A stretch of 64,000 nt of DNA from Metellina segmentata (lineage: Eukaryota > Arthropoda > Arachnida > Araneae > Tetragnathidae): NCBI GenBank assembly GCA_947359465.1, contig OX375874.1:101621441-101685440 (forward strand), given 5' to 3'. Shown here piece by piece: positions 1 to 10,401 of this stretch (its first letter is position 1; every line of letters starts with the position of its first letter). The notes beneath the pieces were generated by a model, which searched no databases, was not told the origin of the DNA, and worked only from the letters and a program-made list of their open reading frames with translations. Position numbers and translations under genes: made by a program.

Positions 1-720
1 ATTGTTCATCCGTGTGTAAATTATTACAATGCTGTATAAGTACTTGTGAGGGATATCACTCAAACAGTTAGTCTTCACAGTTCTCTTCACAGCAGTTTAT
101 AATGGTTCATGCATTTACAATTGATGAGAAAGTCCACCCTCCTACACTGAAATGTTCCTTCTAATTGTAACTTTAGACGCCTTCGCAAAATGATATATTT
201 ATGTTTCTAACGTATGACAAATTCACTGCCAATAAAGATTTTTAGTCGTGATTATGTTAATGAAATCATTAGACAGCATGGAGGAACTAAACCTAGACAG
301 TCGCCACAGTCATGACACATTTTTAACCATTACTTTCCAATCGTTAATCAGATTAAATTATGCCTAAAACTTCCCTCATATATGTAGATATACGTGGTAT
401 TATGATTTTAAACTTCATGGATAAGTTCCACACGAAATAGTTTCACACAGAAATATAATCATCATGTTCGCAAATTATTCATCCATGCGTAAATTGTTAC
501 AACGCTGTATAAGTAATTGTGGTGTATTCAAACAGTCTACTCTTTACAGGTCTATTAACACATTTCTAACGGCTCATGCATAGATGAGAAAATCTATCTT
601 TACACGCTGAAATGTTCCTACCAACTTTCACCTTAGACGCGAACTGCACAAGATGGTATATTTCTCCTTCTCACTTATGACGATTTCATTGCAGGCCGTA
701 AGATCATCAAAATATGAATT
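1..720. repeat. Degenerate tandem duplication, period about 473 bp
   Basis: The stretch beginning at base 2 (TTCATCCGTGTGTAAATTAT) recurs at 478 with scattered substitutions, followed in both places by a 'gctgtataagta' block, a 'catgcat...gatgagaaa' block and a 'ctgaaatgttcct' block in the same order. The first copy is probably cut by the window edge. Identity looks well below 90 percent, so this is an old duplication. No coding potential is apparent. Confidence 0.6.
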
Positions 721-2553
721 TCTGATTTGAACGTTACACCTCTTCCACATATTTCTCATAAAATCTCAATTTGAATCTGAAAATCTCGGATAGAAACTCT
801 CCTTTAAGTATTAAGTCAAAACTCTCGAGCCTACAAAATATTTTAATAATTCATAAACTCTTCTTCTTCCATTCTAATACGTCTTTCATGGAAGCGGTCA
901 GAACGATTACGATTAAATGATGGCTGGGAAACGATAAAGGAAAAACATCGAAATGATGTGCAGACGTTAAATTAAATGCAGGAACTTCTTTTGCTCTTTA
1001 AAAGCTACTATAGATTGAAACTAGGCACGATAGATTTAGATTAGTAGCGCAATTTTTTTTTGCTCCTGTTTTTAAATTATACAGTAGACTCTCTGGGAAA
1101 AATTCTCGGCATTTTCTATTATCAAAGATTGCAGGTGTTTTCGAAGCGTTTTTTCACGTCTTTAAAAAAGATAGATGCTTTCGAAGTATAGAGTACTTAA
1201 CGTTACTGAAAATCACTTGAACTGTTTTCGAGAATTTTTTATAAATAGTCTTAAATATGTTTGATTTACTGGTTTAGGAAATTTATTAGGCTGTTTTCTT
1301 TTTTTTCAATCTAATCCATAAAACGACTCATATGGGGTGTATGTACGTCAATAGTATATAAATATCATTAGATGTTTTGCTTCTGAATTCTAGGAATAAA
1401 TATAAGCATAACACAAGATATGAGATATTGTACACGGCTTCAATATCTGAAGATTGGTACTGATTTTTAAAATAAAAACATTTGAATGTTCCTGTGCATT
1501 CACAATAATAGAATATACATTCCATTAGAAGAACATAATTGCGATATAAGAAACACTTATATTACATTACTTAAATGGGGATTCGGACATTAAACACTTA
1601 AAATTCAGAGAATAGAGATAAAAGATTCATTGTAAGAATATTTTTTTTTGGTGGACTCTTTTCAAATTTAGAACTTTTATAATATTGAAAGTTATTTCTT
1701 ATTATATCTCATTTTAACACTTTTATCATTTAAGCATCTATGTTTATGTACAAAAATATAAAGACAATGTTTTACCAAGAGTTATTTTTATTTTTGCAGT
1801 CTTCGAAATATCTCAAAAACGAACTACTCTACATTAATGAAACTTAGCATGAATGAGTAATATTAAAGCCTTGCAACACATTGTTTTACATATTAGAATA
1901 ATATTTTTTTTAAACTTTCAATTGAGAAGAATTTACTTTGTCTTAAAAGGATTTCAATCAGGGTCCTATTATAAATATTAAAAGATTTGCTATTTGAAAG
2001 TAAGTAGTAGTTTTTACGATACCTTGAGTTCCCCGCAAAACTATAAGAATAACAATGGGCAAAATTAATTCTTATATTTTTGTTCATAAACATAAAACTA
2101 TGATTTGATAGAAGCTCTATGGGAATTTTCTTCAAAAAATAACAGTCATGCAACAAAACTGCTAAATTTAAAAATAATCTATCGAGAAACAAATATTTTA
2201 CAGACCTTCAATAACTTCTTTCACTCGAAATATGAGATCTTGTAGGTCTTGTCCTCCCATTAATAATGATTGCTAGATATGATATCGCATGGACCCTTTG
2301 CAGCTTGATACGAATCAGGTGACCCCCCTTTTATTAAAATATATCTACATAATTCAGTCATAATACACTCTGTATTTTATTTGCATTCCTAATATTTAAA
2401 TCTTGTAATTTGGAAACATTGATAGAACTAAATGAAACGTAAGAAATTATGTGCTGTAATTATATTGACAAACGTTCCCTTTCGTAAACTCGCGTAGCTC
2501 ATTTAAATAAATTTTATTTCCACATCTTTAAACCCCCGTGCGCATATTTGTGA
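721..2553. other. AT-rich stretch without recognised features
   Basis: Only short, low-complexity reading frames occur on both strands (for example the minus frames at 1328-1525 and 1893-2192), rich in Phe, Tyr, Ile, Asn and Lys as expected from AT-rich noncoding DNA. I see no TE termini or tandem structure. Confidence 0.5.
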
Positions 2554-3072
2554 CTAGCCACTGCGTGGGCTGTGAAGTTCTTTTTTTTGTGGAGTTAGGT
2601 GTAACCACTGCTCGCTGACGCTCGCCGACCCCCGGTGATTGCTACGTATTCCCATTGGGTTTGCTTCTCAAACGAACTCCACTGGCAAAGCCGAAATGGC
2701 CTCGAAGTGGCTATTATCAACAACGTAAAGCAAAACACGCCAGAAGAGGAAAACTTGCCATTGTTCCAAAGACGTACGGTCTAAAAGCGCTTGTGACGTT
2801 AGTGGTCGAAAATCACAAAACCGTTTCCTTCTTCATTCTAGGTAGGGGTGTCGTCACATTGTAGAAAGAAGAAAGAAAGGTGATAAAACTAGTAAATTAA
2901 TTAAATAATATTCTAGATTTAATTTAAAAATTCGGGCTTTACATAAAAATCGCAAAACATTAGGACCACCTGTGTGCCAAATTTCATTATTTTAAGTGCC
3001 ATCGATTCGTCAGGACAGTGCGAACAGTACACAGGTACACAGAGAAGCACTTCCATTATATAATAGTAGAGA
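2554..3072 (-). mobile_element. Non-autonomous Helitron, minus strand
   Basis: On the minus strand the element starts TCTCTACTATTATATAATGG at 3072 (host base A before it) and ends in CTAG at 2554 (host base T after it), the A|T target expected of Helitrons. The 5' part shares blocks with the elements at 9372, 13583 and 37663: a 'ggaagtg' motif, then 'gacgaatcgatggca', then 'tttggcacacagg'. The 3' portion has the 'cccacgcagtggctag' terminus also seen at 37663. No Rep or helicase coding sequence is present; the 69-aa frame at 2655-2864 has no recognisable homology and I treat it as chance. Confidence 0.75.
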
Positions 3073-3099
3073 TGCACACAGATGTTCACTATGAGACAA

Positions 3100-4130
3100 A
3101 TGCAAATTTTTAAAGAGTTGTACAACGTATTTACCTCCTCGATGAACTTGGTGTTAATGAGAACTTATCTCAAATATTTATTTGCAAGAAACCAATTTTC
3201 TGGTCAAATAACTTAAAAACTCCACTTTTGATTACCATAAAATTTCTATGATTGTCAAAAGAGGGATTCACATGGGAGCAGAATGCAAAATGGAGACTTG
3301 TTTTCCTTCTTGAAGGTCTATGCAATTTACACATTTGCGACGCACACATTTAAAAACACCGTAATGTAATAACTCGTACAACATATTCACCTCTTAAAAG
3401 AAATTGATCGTAAAAGCTCCAGTTTTCTTGTCAAATAGCTTACAAAATGTATATGCAAATCAGAAGTGGGTATTTACAATACAGATGAATTCAAAACAAG
3501 GAGATGTTTCACTTACTAAATTTCTATGCTATGTTCTATCATCGACCTTTCAATGAAACCAAGTTTTTTCACGCAGCTTCATGTAACTTTTTTCCCGATT
3601 AATCGATATGAAGATTACATGTAGTATCGGAAGAAACTACAAATTCTAATGTAGAACTGATAGATATGGACAGTGAAAAATTCTGTGGTTACTTTTTCTT
3701 TGGTAGCCAATTGGTCAAAGTCAATTTCTAAGTGCACGTCACCTACACTTCTGAGGTCTTTTCGACAACGACTATCCATAGTGTTGAACTACTTCCATAT
3801 ACTTCGTCTATATTATTAGTACATCGATGTGGACATATTTGTGACGCACACAATAATAACAATTTACAATTAAAAAAGTTGTAACGTGAGAATTTTCCCT
3901 ACTTGTTTACGTATTTAAACTTGTGTTAATTTGAACCTATTTTAAAAACTGATAGTCACAGAATAAAATTTCGTGCATGAGAATTTTTAGGGAACATAAA
4001 AAATTGGGACTTACACTAAAGAAGAATTCAAAACAGTGACTCACTCACCACCATCTACGGATTTGTATACTAGCTTTGTAACGTGCATGAATTTGAACAT
4101 AATTAAAAATTTCCGATTGAATGAACTTGG
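3100..4130. repeat. Very degenerate tandem repeats, three units
   Basis: Blocks such as 'gttgtacaacgtatttacctcc' (near 3116), 'cgtacaacatattcacctc' (near 3375) and 'gttgtaacgtgagaattttcc' (near 3879) recur with similar downstream words (a 'tcaaatagctta' block, then 'gaattcaaaaca' near 3488 and 4026). Spacing is roughly 250-500 bp. These look like ancient tandem duplicates. Units cannot be delimited exactly by eye. Confidence 0.35.
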
Positions 4131-4201
4131 AAGACTATTATCGTACCATTGCAATATCCAACTTCGAAATTCCTACAGTTATGCTTTCTCGGAGGTGGAA
4201 A

Positions 4202-5478
4202 AATAATATTGACTGATATTTCAGAATGAAACATTGAATGTGGTTAAACACTGATTAGGCAGAACCTCAATAAAATTGACTGATATTTCAGAATGAAACA
4301 TTGAATGTGGTTAAACACTGATTAGGTAGAATTTCAATAACATTGACTGATATTTCAGAAAGAAACATTGAATGTGGTTAAACACTGATTAGGTAGAACT
4401 TCAATAATATTAACTAATATTTCAGAATGAAACATTGAATGTGGTTAAACACTGATTAGGTATAACTTCGATAATATTGACTGATATTTCAGAATGAAAC
4501 ATTGAATGTGGTTAAACACTGATTAGGTATAACTTCGATAATATTGACTGATATTTCAGAATGAAACATTAAATGTGGTTAAACACTGATTAGGTAGAAC
4601 TTCAATAATATTGACTGGTATTTCAGAATGAAACATTGAATGTGGTTAAACACTGATTAGGTAGAATTTCAATAATATTGACTGATATTTCAGAATGAAA
4701 CATTGAATGTGGTTAAACACTGATTAGGTAGAACTACAATAATATTGACTGATATTTCAGAATGAAACATTGAATTTGGTTAAACACTGATTAGGTACAA
4801 CTTCAATAATATTGACTGATATTTCAGAATGAAACATTGAATGTGGTTAAACACTGATTAGGTATAACTTCAATAATATTGACTGGTATTTCAGAATGAA
4901 ACATTGAATGTGGTTAAACACTGATTAGGTAGAATTTCAATAACATTGACTGATATTTCAGAATGAAACATTGAATGTGGTTAAACACTGATTAGGTAGA
5001 ACTTCGATAATATTGACTGATATTTCAGAATGAAACATTGAATGTGGTTAAACACTGATTAGGTAGAACATCAATAATATTGACTGGTATTTCAGAATGA
5101 AACATTGAATGTGGTTAAACACTGATTAGTTAGAACTTCAATAATATTGACTGATATTTCAGAATGAAACATTGAATGTGGTTAAACACTGATTAGGTAG
5201 AACTTCAATAATATTCACTGATATTTCAGAATGAAACATTGAATGTGTTAAACACTGAGTAGGAAGAACTTCAATAATATTGACTGTTATTTCAGTATGA
5301 AACATTGAATGTGGTTAAACATAGATTAGGTAGAATTTCAATAATATTGACTGATATTTCAGAATGAAACATTGAATGTGGTTAAACACTGATTAGGTAG
5401 AATTTCAATAATATTGACTGATATTTCAGAATTAAACATTGAATGTGGTTAAACGCTGATTAGGTAGAACCTCAATAA
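4202..5478. repeat. 67-bp minisatellite, 19 copies
   Basis: The word 'gactgatatttcag' or a close variant starts at 4211, 4278, 4345, 4412, 4479, 4546, 4613, 4680 and so on every 67 bases. One unit of 66 bp (missing a G in 'gtggttaaac') shifts the register before 5282. The last unit starts at 5416. Each unit reads ATATT-GACTGATATTTCAG-AATGAAACATTGAATGTGG-TTAAACACTGATTAGG-TAGAACTTCAATA. Units differ by only a few substitutions, so the array is young or homogenised. There is no open frame through the array and no TE terminus at its edges. Confidence 0.97.
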
Positions 5479-6250
5479 GACTTTAATAGATGCAATTTCA
5501 CCCATCCGAGATTAAATTAAACCAGGTAAAACAAACCGAACCTTTAATGTAACAACCAAAATCAGCTTAGAAGATATTCCAATTAATCGATTTCATATAA
5601 AATTTTATATATCCTATTTTATATATATCTATAATCCCTATCGATGCTTAGAATTCTTAACTACATTTCAACGCCATTTTAAACTTGGCGCTAATTTTAG
5701 ACCGTTTCCTTAGGAATGTCAAATTAACGAGGCTACTTTTCATGTGGCAAACATTTTTGACGGATAACATATTCCTCCTCGATATGGGGAAATAACTTGG
5801 GAATCGAGGGGTCATGAAAAAATTCTAACATTTTTGACGTAGAACTAGGTTTTTCTCCTGTTATGGGGAAATAACTTAGGAATTGAGTGTCACCAAATAA
5901 TGTAACCCACTCTAAGTGCTCTTACTTGCAAACGAAAAAACAGAGATAGCGTTGATAGAAGAAAGAGTAACGCATTAAAACTGGCAAAAATGGTGGCCGC
6001 CAAGTGAGCCTGAACGAACTGGCAATGTCACAAAAATGTTTTGGGTACATTTGCCTCTTTATCGAGTTGCCTTGCGTCCATTTAAACACCAATTGAACGC
6101 TTGAAACAAACAACCCCCCACAACGATTGAAACATATGGAATAATGTTGAGATCAACGCCTCAGTTCGTAGAGCGTCGCGCTATAGTACACGAATCACGT
6201 GGGTGGTGAAAACTAAATTCAGGCCGAGGTAGAGATTGAAGAGGAATACA
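5479..6250. other. Unassigned sequence with a short 79-bp duplication
   Basis: Around 5750-5895 a block 'catttttgacg...tcctcctcgatatggggaaataacttgggaatcgag' occurs twice about 79 bases apart. The segment near 6160-6235 has a tRNA-like word (CTCAGTTCGTAGAGCG), possibly a decayed SINE head. Nothing else is recognisable. Confidence 0.4.
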
Positions 6251-6502
6251 ACGCAAAGCACTATAACGATCACTTGGGTCAGAAGCTGAAACCCTTGGGA
6301 ATCAAAAGATACCAAACAAGTCATCGGTTGACTGACAGCATGCGCTGTATGTTCGGGAGTCTGCAAAATCGACTCAAGTGGACTCGGAACCCAAACCATC
6401 GATTTTTCGAGTGTTGTGCAGCAGTAAAGCTCGTGTTTTTTCTTTACAGTTGTCAAATACACAAATACTAGAAAAATGTATCAAAGCACTTTAACGATCA
6501 CT

Positions 6503-7323
6503 GTTGTTGTTGTTGTTGCACGCCCCCATTGGCCAGCAGTGCTAGACCAGGTCCATGACGTTATACACCCTCAAAAAATCCAACACCGTCAATGGATCCT
6601 CAGTCAAGTCCTGTTTGGAGAGCCCCAGGCACGAGAGGATGTGATGAGGTGAAGCCTGCTCAGTGGAACAGTTTGTACAAATCTCAAAGATCTTGGATCC
6701 TTCGGAAAATTTCATTGATTTAAGGTGACCACTTCGAAAGCGGGCAAGAATAGTTTGGTCCTGTCTATTGAAACCTTGAGCCAGGGAGCCTCCAGGTCGT
6801 GAACAGTGATACCATGTGTGCTCTGGGGGGACATTCCAACTGGTCTTATTCTTGTGTTTTATTTTTGAGAAGATCTCCAAAAAGGTGAGGGGTGCTGACG
6901 GCACAGAGGCCTCACAAGCACCAGCCTTGGCCAAAGTGTCCGCAATCTCATTTCCCTCAAGTTCGACGTGGGAAGGAATCCATTGCAGATGAATCCGATG
7001 CGATATGGAAAGCCGTTTTAACCTGTTGAGTATTGACACTCCAACACTATCTCTCACACTTTGCCAATTGGTCAAGTGCTGTATTGCACTTCTACTATCA
7101 GACAGAATCCATATCTCATTTCCATGGGGAAGCAAAACAAGAGATTCAAGGGCTTCATCAATGGCTATAAGCTCACTGCGAAATACTGAACAGTAGTCGG
7201 GATTTATCCTCTGAATTCTTAAGTCATGGTCTTGCAATTTGATGTAAATTCCACTGCCAGATCGATTACAATCATCTCTACTGCCATCCGTGTAAACCCG
7301 AACTGCGTCTCTTGGAATCTTGG
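6503..7323 (-). mobile_element. 5'-truncated Jockey/R1-type LINE with RNase H
   Basis: Minus-strand insertion. The 3' end is a (CAA)n tail (plus strand GTTGTTGTTGTTGTTG from 6503), preceded on the element strand by a short 3' UTR. The 5' junction is at 7323. An 11-bp TSD, TAACGATCACT, is present exactly at 6492-6502 and 7324-7334. The insertion is about 820 bp and keeps only the RNase H domain, a C-terminal Cys/His cluster and the 3' UTR. It landed in the second unit of a tandem repeat. Target-primed reverse transcription explains the tail, the TSD and the 5' truncation. Confidence 0.92.
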
Positions 7324-7378
7324 TAACGATCACTTGGGGCGTAAGTCGAAACCCTTGGGAAACAAAGATACCAAACAA
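6542..7378 (-). CDS. RNase H domain frame from truncated LINE, 278 aa, open
   Basis: The frame encodes the RNase H and C-terminal tail of a non-LTR retrotransposon polyprotein. RNase H would hydrolyse RNA in RNA-DNA hybrids during reverse transcription. Visible motifs: VYTDGS with Asp31, FRSELIAIDEA with Glu69, WILSDSRSA with Asp94, and WIPSHVELEGNEIADTLAKA with His137 and Asp147, so the D-E-D-D set is complete. A CTNC...HH...C cluster lies near residues 233-250, as at the end of Jockey/R1-type ORF2. The endonuclease and reverse transcriptase are missing. The ATG at 7378 and about the first 18 codons (MFGIFVSQGFRLTPQVIV) come from the host tandem repeat, because the LINE junction is at 7323, so the frame is a repeat-LINE fusion. 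It has no stop or frameshift, which suggests a recent insertion rather than a functional gene. Confidence 0.8.
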   Translation of the reverse strand: MFGIFVSQGFRLTPQVIVTKIPRDAVRVYTDGSRDDCNRSGSGIYIKLQDHDLRIQRINPDYCSVFRSELIAIDEALESLVLLPHGNEIWILSDSRSAIQHLTNWQSVRDSVGVSILNRLKRLSISHRIHLQWIPSHVELEGNEIADTLAKAGACEASVPSAPLTFLEIFSKIKHKNKTSWNVPPEHTWYHCSRPGGSLAQGFNRQDQTILARFRSGHLKSMKFSEGSKIFEICTNCSTEQASPHHILSCLGLSKQDLTEDPLTVLDFLRVYNVMDLV

Positions 7379-7702
7379 GTCATCAGCCGAAACCCTTGTG
7401 TATCAAAAGGTACCAAACAAGTCATGGGCGGATAGACAGCATGCGCTGTACATTTGGGAGTCTGCAAAATCGATCCAGGTGGCCTCGGAGCAGCCCAACC
7501 ATCGACTTCTCGCGCGTCGTGCAGCAGGAGATCATGTTTTTGTTTACAGTTGTCAAATACACAGATACTAGACAAATTTATCAAAAAAGTTCTGCAATTC
7601 ATTCTTTTTTTATATTTCATTATACAATAAATTTCAAGGCCTCAGATAGGCAAGAAGGTTGTAAATTAACGTCACTGTAGCAACACAATGGGTTATTAGT
7701 TA

Positions 7703-7905
7703 ATACTGAGTGAATTCGGAAGGGAAACATCCTATGACAGCATATCGTAATTTGGAATAACGGTCACGTGACGAAATCAATACTTGAGCTGGTACCTCAC
7801 TCGTTTCAAACTTCCACACCAGGTCAACATGAAGACGTTTGAGGATGGATTTAACGTTCATCACCCCCGCGTACCTGATGGTCTTTGGATGAATCAAGCT
7901 TATAA
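7703..7905 (-). mobile_element. Degraded SINE, minus strand
   Basis: It carries diverged blocks of the SINE body seen at 10764: 'gtaatttggaataacggtcacgtgacgaaat', 'cttgagctggtacctcactc', 'aaacttccacaccagg' and, toward the head, 'gatggtctttggatgaatc'. The order and orientation match a minus-strand copy. No intact RNA polymerase III boxes or TSD. Confidence 0.6.
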
Positions 7906-9371
7906 GTTGATACTATGTGGTTGATAATCCGATACTCATCAAACTTGGCTATTCATCATGCCCCTCAGGGCCTCAGGATTATACTTCTATTTGAAATACG
8001 GGTTTTATTGTCTTGATAGGTAGTATAAATGGACAGGAAAGCAAAATTCGTTTCAGAGGTTGACAGTGGGGAGTCTTCGAGTAGAAATTATAATTGAATA
8101 AAAAGTTAATGAATATTCCATTTATTAATCGAAAGTACATTCGATTTCATGAAATCCTGTTCAGTGCGTAACAAAATCAACTGTTCTTAGTACAGCAAAT
8201 ATCAAAAATTTAAAATAACAAAATCTTTAGAATCAATGTTTTGAATATTTTATTCCATTGTTAAATGTTTAAGTACATTATTTTTGTTTAATAATTGAAA
8301 AACAATACGTTCAAATGAAAAAGAGCATCATTCATATGTATATTTTAACTAGACGAATAAATGAAAATTTTAACAAAAGAATTGCGCGTTTAAAAATTCA
8401 ACTAAACATTACATCAGTTTTAAATATTAAAATGTTGCATTAAAATAAAACATTACAGTGGTTTTAAATGTAATATTTAGGGCTTTATCAAGGAGAGATA
8501 ATGTATTTGAAAATAATATATCAGGATAAAAAAAAGTACTTGGTTATTAGATTTGAATAATATGCGAAATTGAAGACCGATAATGACCTGCCCTGGCAGT
8601 CTAAATTACTTTTAAATCCGTTTCTGACACATTTCTATTTTGAAATGAAAGGTAAAGTAATGAAAATAGTTATTTCTCCAAAATAGAATTGTTCTTTTTC
8701 TGTTGTTCATTTCATTGCACCGTTTCTGATTTAAGCTGATCGGGCAAGACCGTTAAAACAAAGAAACCAGAAAAAAAAGGTAAAATAACTAAAAACGAAA
8801 ATCGTGAACTTTCGTCGACATTTTTTAGAAACCTCTACCCCAATGTGTCATTCTGTCAGATTTATCTTTGAAGAAGTAACAGAAGATAAAAAAAAATGAA
8901 AAAAATTCACCAGACGATTTTCTTCTGCGAGAACCCCAGATGTTGCCATTTCGTAATGCCAAAATATTGGAATTGGCAGAACAAAAGGAAATGAACTTCA
9001 ATTCTTTCACATAAGTTTAAACTTTTTCAGGAGAGAGCATCAGAACTCTCTTCAGAACTTAGTTTTTTGAAAAATAAGATTACTACCTGATGCCACCGAG
9101 AGTGTGAAATAATATAATTATTTGGGTGAAAGTGTTCTTTAAATAAAACATCTCTGGCGAGAAAGCTGTCATTATTGTTTCGAACTTTGAATAAAGTTTT
9201 TCAAGTGTTACGTTTTTATACCGTAAGGTACTTTTTATGCTCAAGTTCACAAAAACTATACTAAAGCTTTATTTTTCAAAACTATGACTATCCTCAGAAT
9301 ATTTCTAAGCAATTGCATGCCAAACATCGACTCTGTAAAACTCGACATGTAAATCTCTTTAACTGTCATAA
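7906..9371. other. AT-rich stretch, nothing recognised
   Basis: Long A/T runs and short frames only (for example the minus frame 8825-9010). I see no TE termini, tandem periodicity or conserved protein motif. Confidence 0.5.
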
Positions 9372-9977
9372 TCTCTAAAATTATAAAAGGAAGTGTTTGT
9401 TTGTTTTCTTGCACGCAAAAGTCCTGACGAATCTATGGCACTTACAGTAACGGGATTTGGCACACAGGTAGTCCGAATTTTTTGCAATTTTGGGGTCGAG
9501 GCGATTTTTAAGATTTAATCTAGAACATTTTAAGATGAATTTAATAATTTTTCAAACGTTCTTCCCTTTTTTGCGGAATGAAGGAAAATTTTGACTTTTC
9601 GCACTCACGTCACCTTGACGTCAGCCTTTGAAACCATGCCAAATTTTTTTCATCTCCAGTCAAGAATGGGAGAGACTCTTTTATATTTTCGTAAGAGATT
9701 GCGACGTCACGTGAACTTTCGCTTTCCAAAAATAAACAGATTGCATTTCTTGCTCTTCGCGTTAAAACAAAAAACAGAAAACACTTCCTGCCCTCTGCAA
9801 TTTTAGCGGAGAGCCAAAATAATAAAAAAAAACATTTGGACTGACATTGTTTAGTTCTGTTTCGTGAAATCGGAATCGTTAAAGACAGATTGAAAATTTC
9901 AACGGATTTGAAATCTGGGGAAAATTTTACATCACAGATTACTATCTTATTTCACGACGCTGCCCGGCAATCGCTAG
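9372..9977 (+). mobile_element. Non-autonomous Helitron, plus strand, 606 bp
   Basis: It starts TCTCTAAAATTATAAAAGG after host A (9371) and ends GCCCGGCAATCGCTAG before host T (9978). The 5' segment ('aggaagtgtttgtttg', 'gacgaatctatggcac', 'ggatttggcacacaggta', 'ttttttgcaatttt') is the same family as 13583-14900 and the minus elements at 2554 and 37663. The 3' terminus differs from that of 13583. The 71-aa frame at 9591-9806 shows no known domain. Confidence 0.8.
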
Positions 9978-10082
9978 TATACTTTTACAAAAAAAAACTG
10001 ACGCGCAAAGTAGTTTTTCGATTGCAATAAAAATTGGTGGATGTAAAGAACATACATAGAAAAACAAACGATTAAAATTTCA

Positions 10083-10401
10083 GAACAATTGAAATATTTT
10101 ATTCATAGTTTGACCGTTACAGAGAGAGGGAGACAATAAGGCGTAGGTCCACCCCCGGCCTGGATGCAAGCTGTCACTCGGCGTGGCATAGAATAAAAAA
10201 GTTCCCGGATGGTGTCTTGCGGAATTTCTTGCCAAATTGTCTCCAACTGTTGGGTGAGTTGCTCAACATTCCGGGAAAGTTGCAATCGCATTCCTATAAC
10301 GTCCCAAATGTGCTGTATGGGAGAGAGATGAAGACACATAGCCGGCCAAGGAAGTGTTGGGAAAGCTTGAAGACAGTTGACAGCAACACGTGCCTTGTGT
10401 T
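10083..10401 (-). pseudogene. Tc1-type transposase, C-terminal part
   Basis: The minus frame from about 10400 down to 10103 reads HVAVNCLQAFPTLPWPAM, then LSPIQHIWDVIGMRL, then PQDTIRELFYSMPRRVTACI, ending in a GGGPTPY tail: the classic C-terminus of Tc1-family (DD34E) transposases. The catalytic Glu of the usual SPIEHIWD motif is Gln here (SPIQH), so the copy is inactive. The N-terminal and central parts are displaced to 11409-11620 by the element at 10402-11408. Confidence 0.85.

Larger units (their letters stand above)
6253..7582. repeat. Two-copy tandem repeat (about 230 bp) split by a LINE
   Basis: Unit 1 runs from about 6253 (CAAAGCACTATAACGATCAC) to 6481. Unit 2 starts at 6482, is interrupted at 6502/6503, resumes at 7335 and ends near 7582. 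Shared landmarks in both are 'gaaacccttggga', 'taccaaacaagtcat', 'gacagcatgcgctgta', 'gggagtctgcaaaatcga' and 'acagttgtcaaatacaca'. In unit 2 the 'cgaaaccctt...accaaacaagtca' segment is itself repeated (about 7350-7382 and 7389-7424). The unit is not otherwise recognised. Confidence 0.85.

Noticed and set aside
2655..2864. 69-aa frame with basic composition (ribosomal-protein-like look)
   Set aside because: It falls inside a minus-strand Helitron, has no recognisable family motif and is not shared by the other family copies.
4202..5478. CRISPR-like array
   Set aside because: The units are contiguous 67-bp repeats without unique spacers, in a eukaryotic context; it is a minisatellite.
6181..6462. 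93-aa minus frame and its plus-strand partners
   Set aside because: They arise from the noncoding tandem repeat and overlap each other on both strands.
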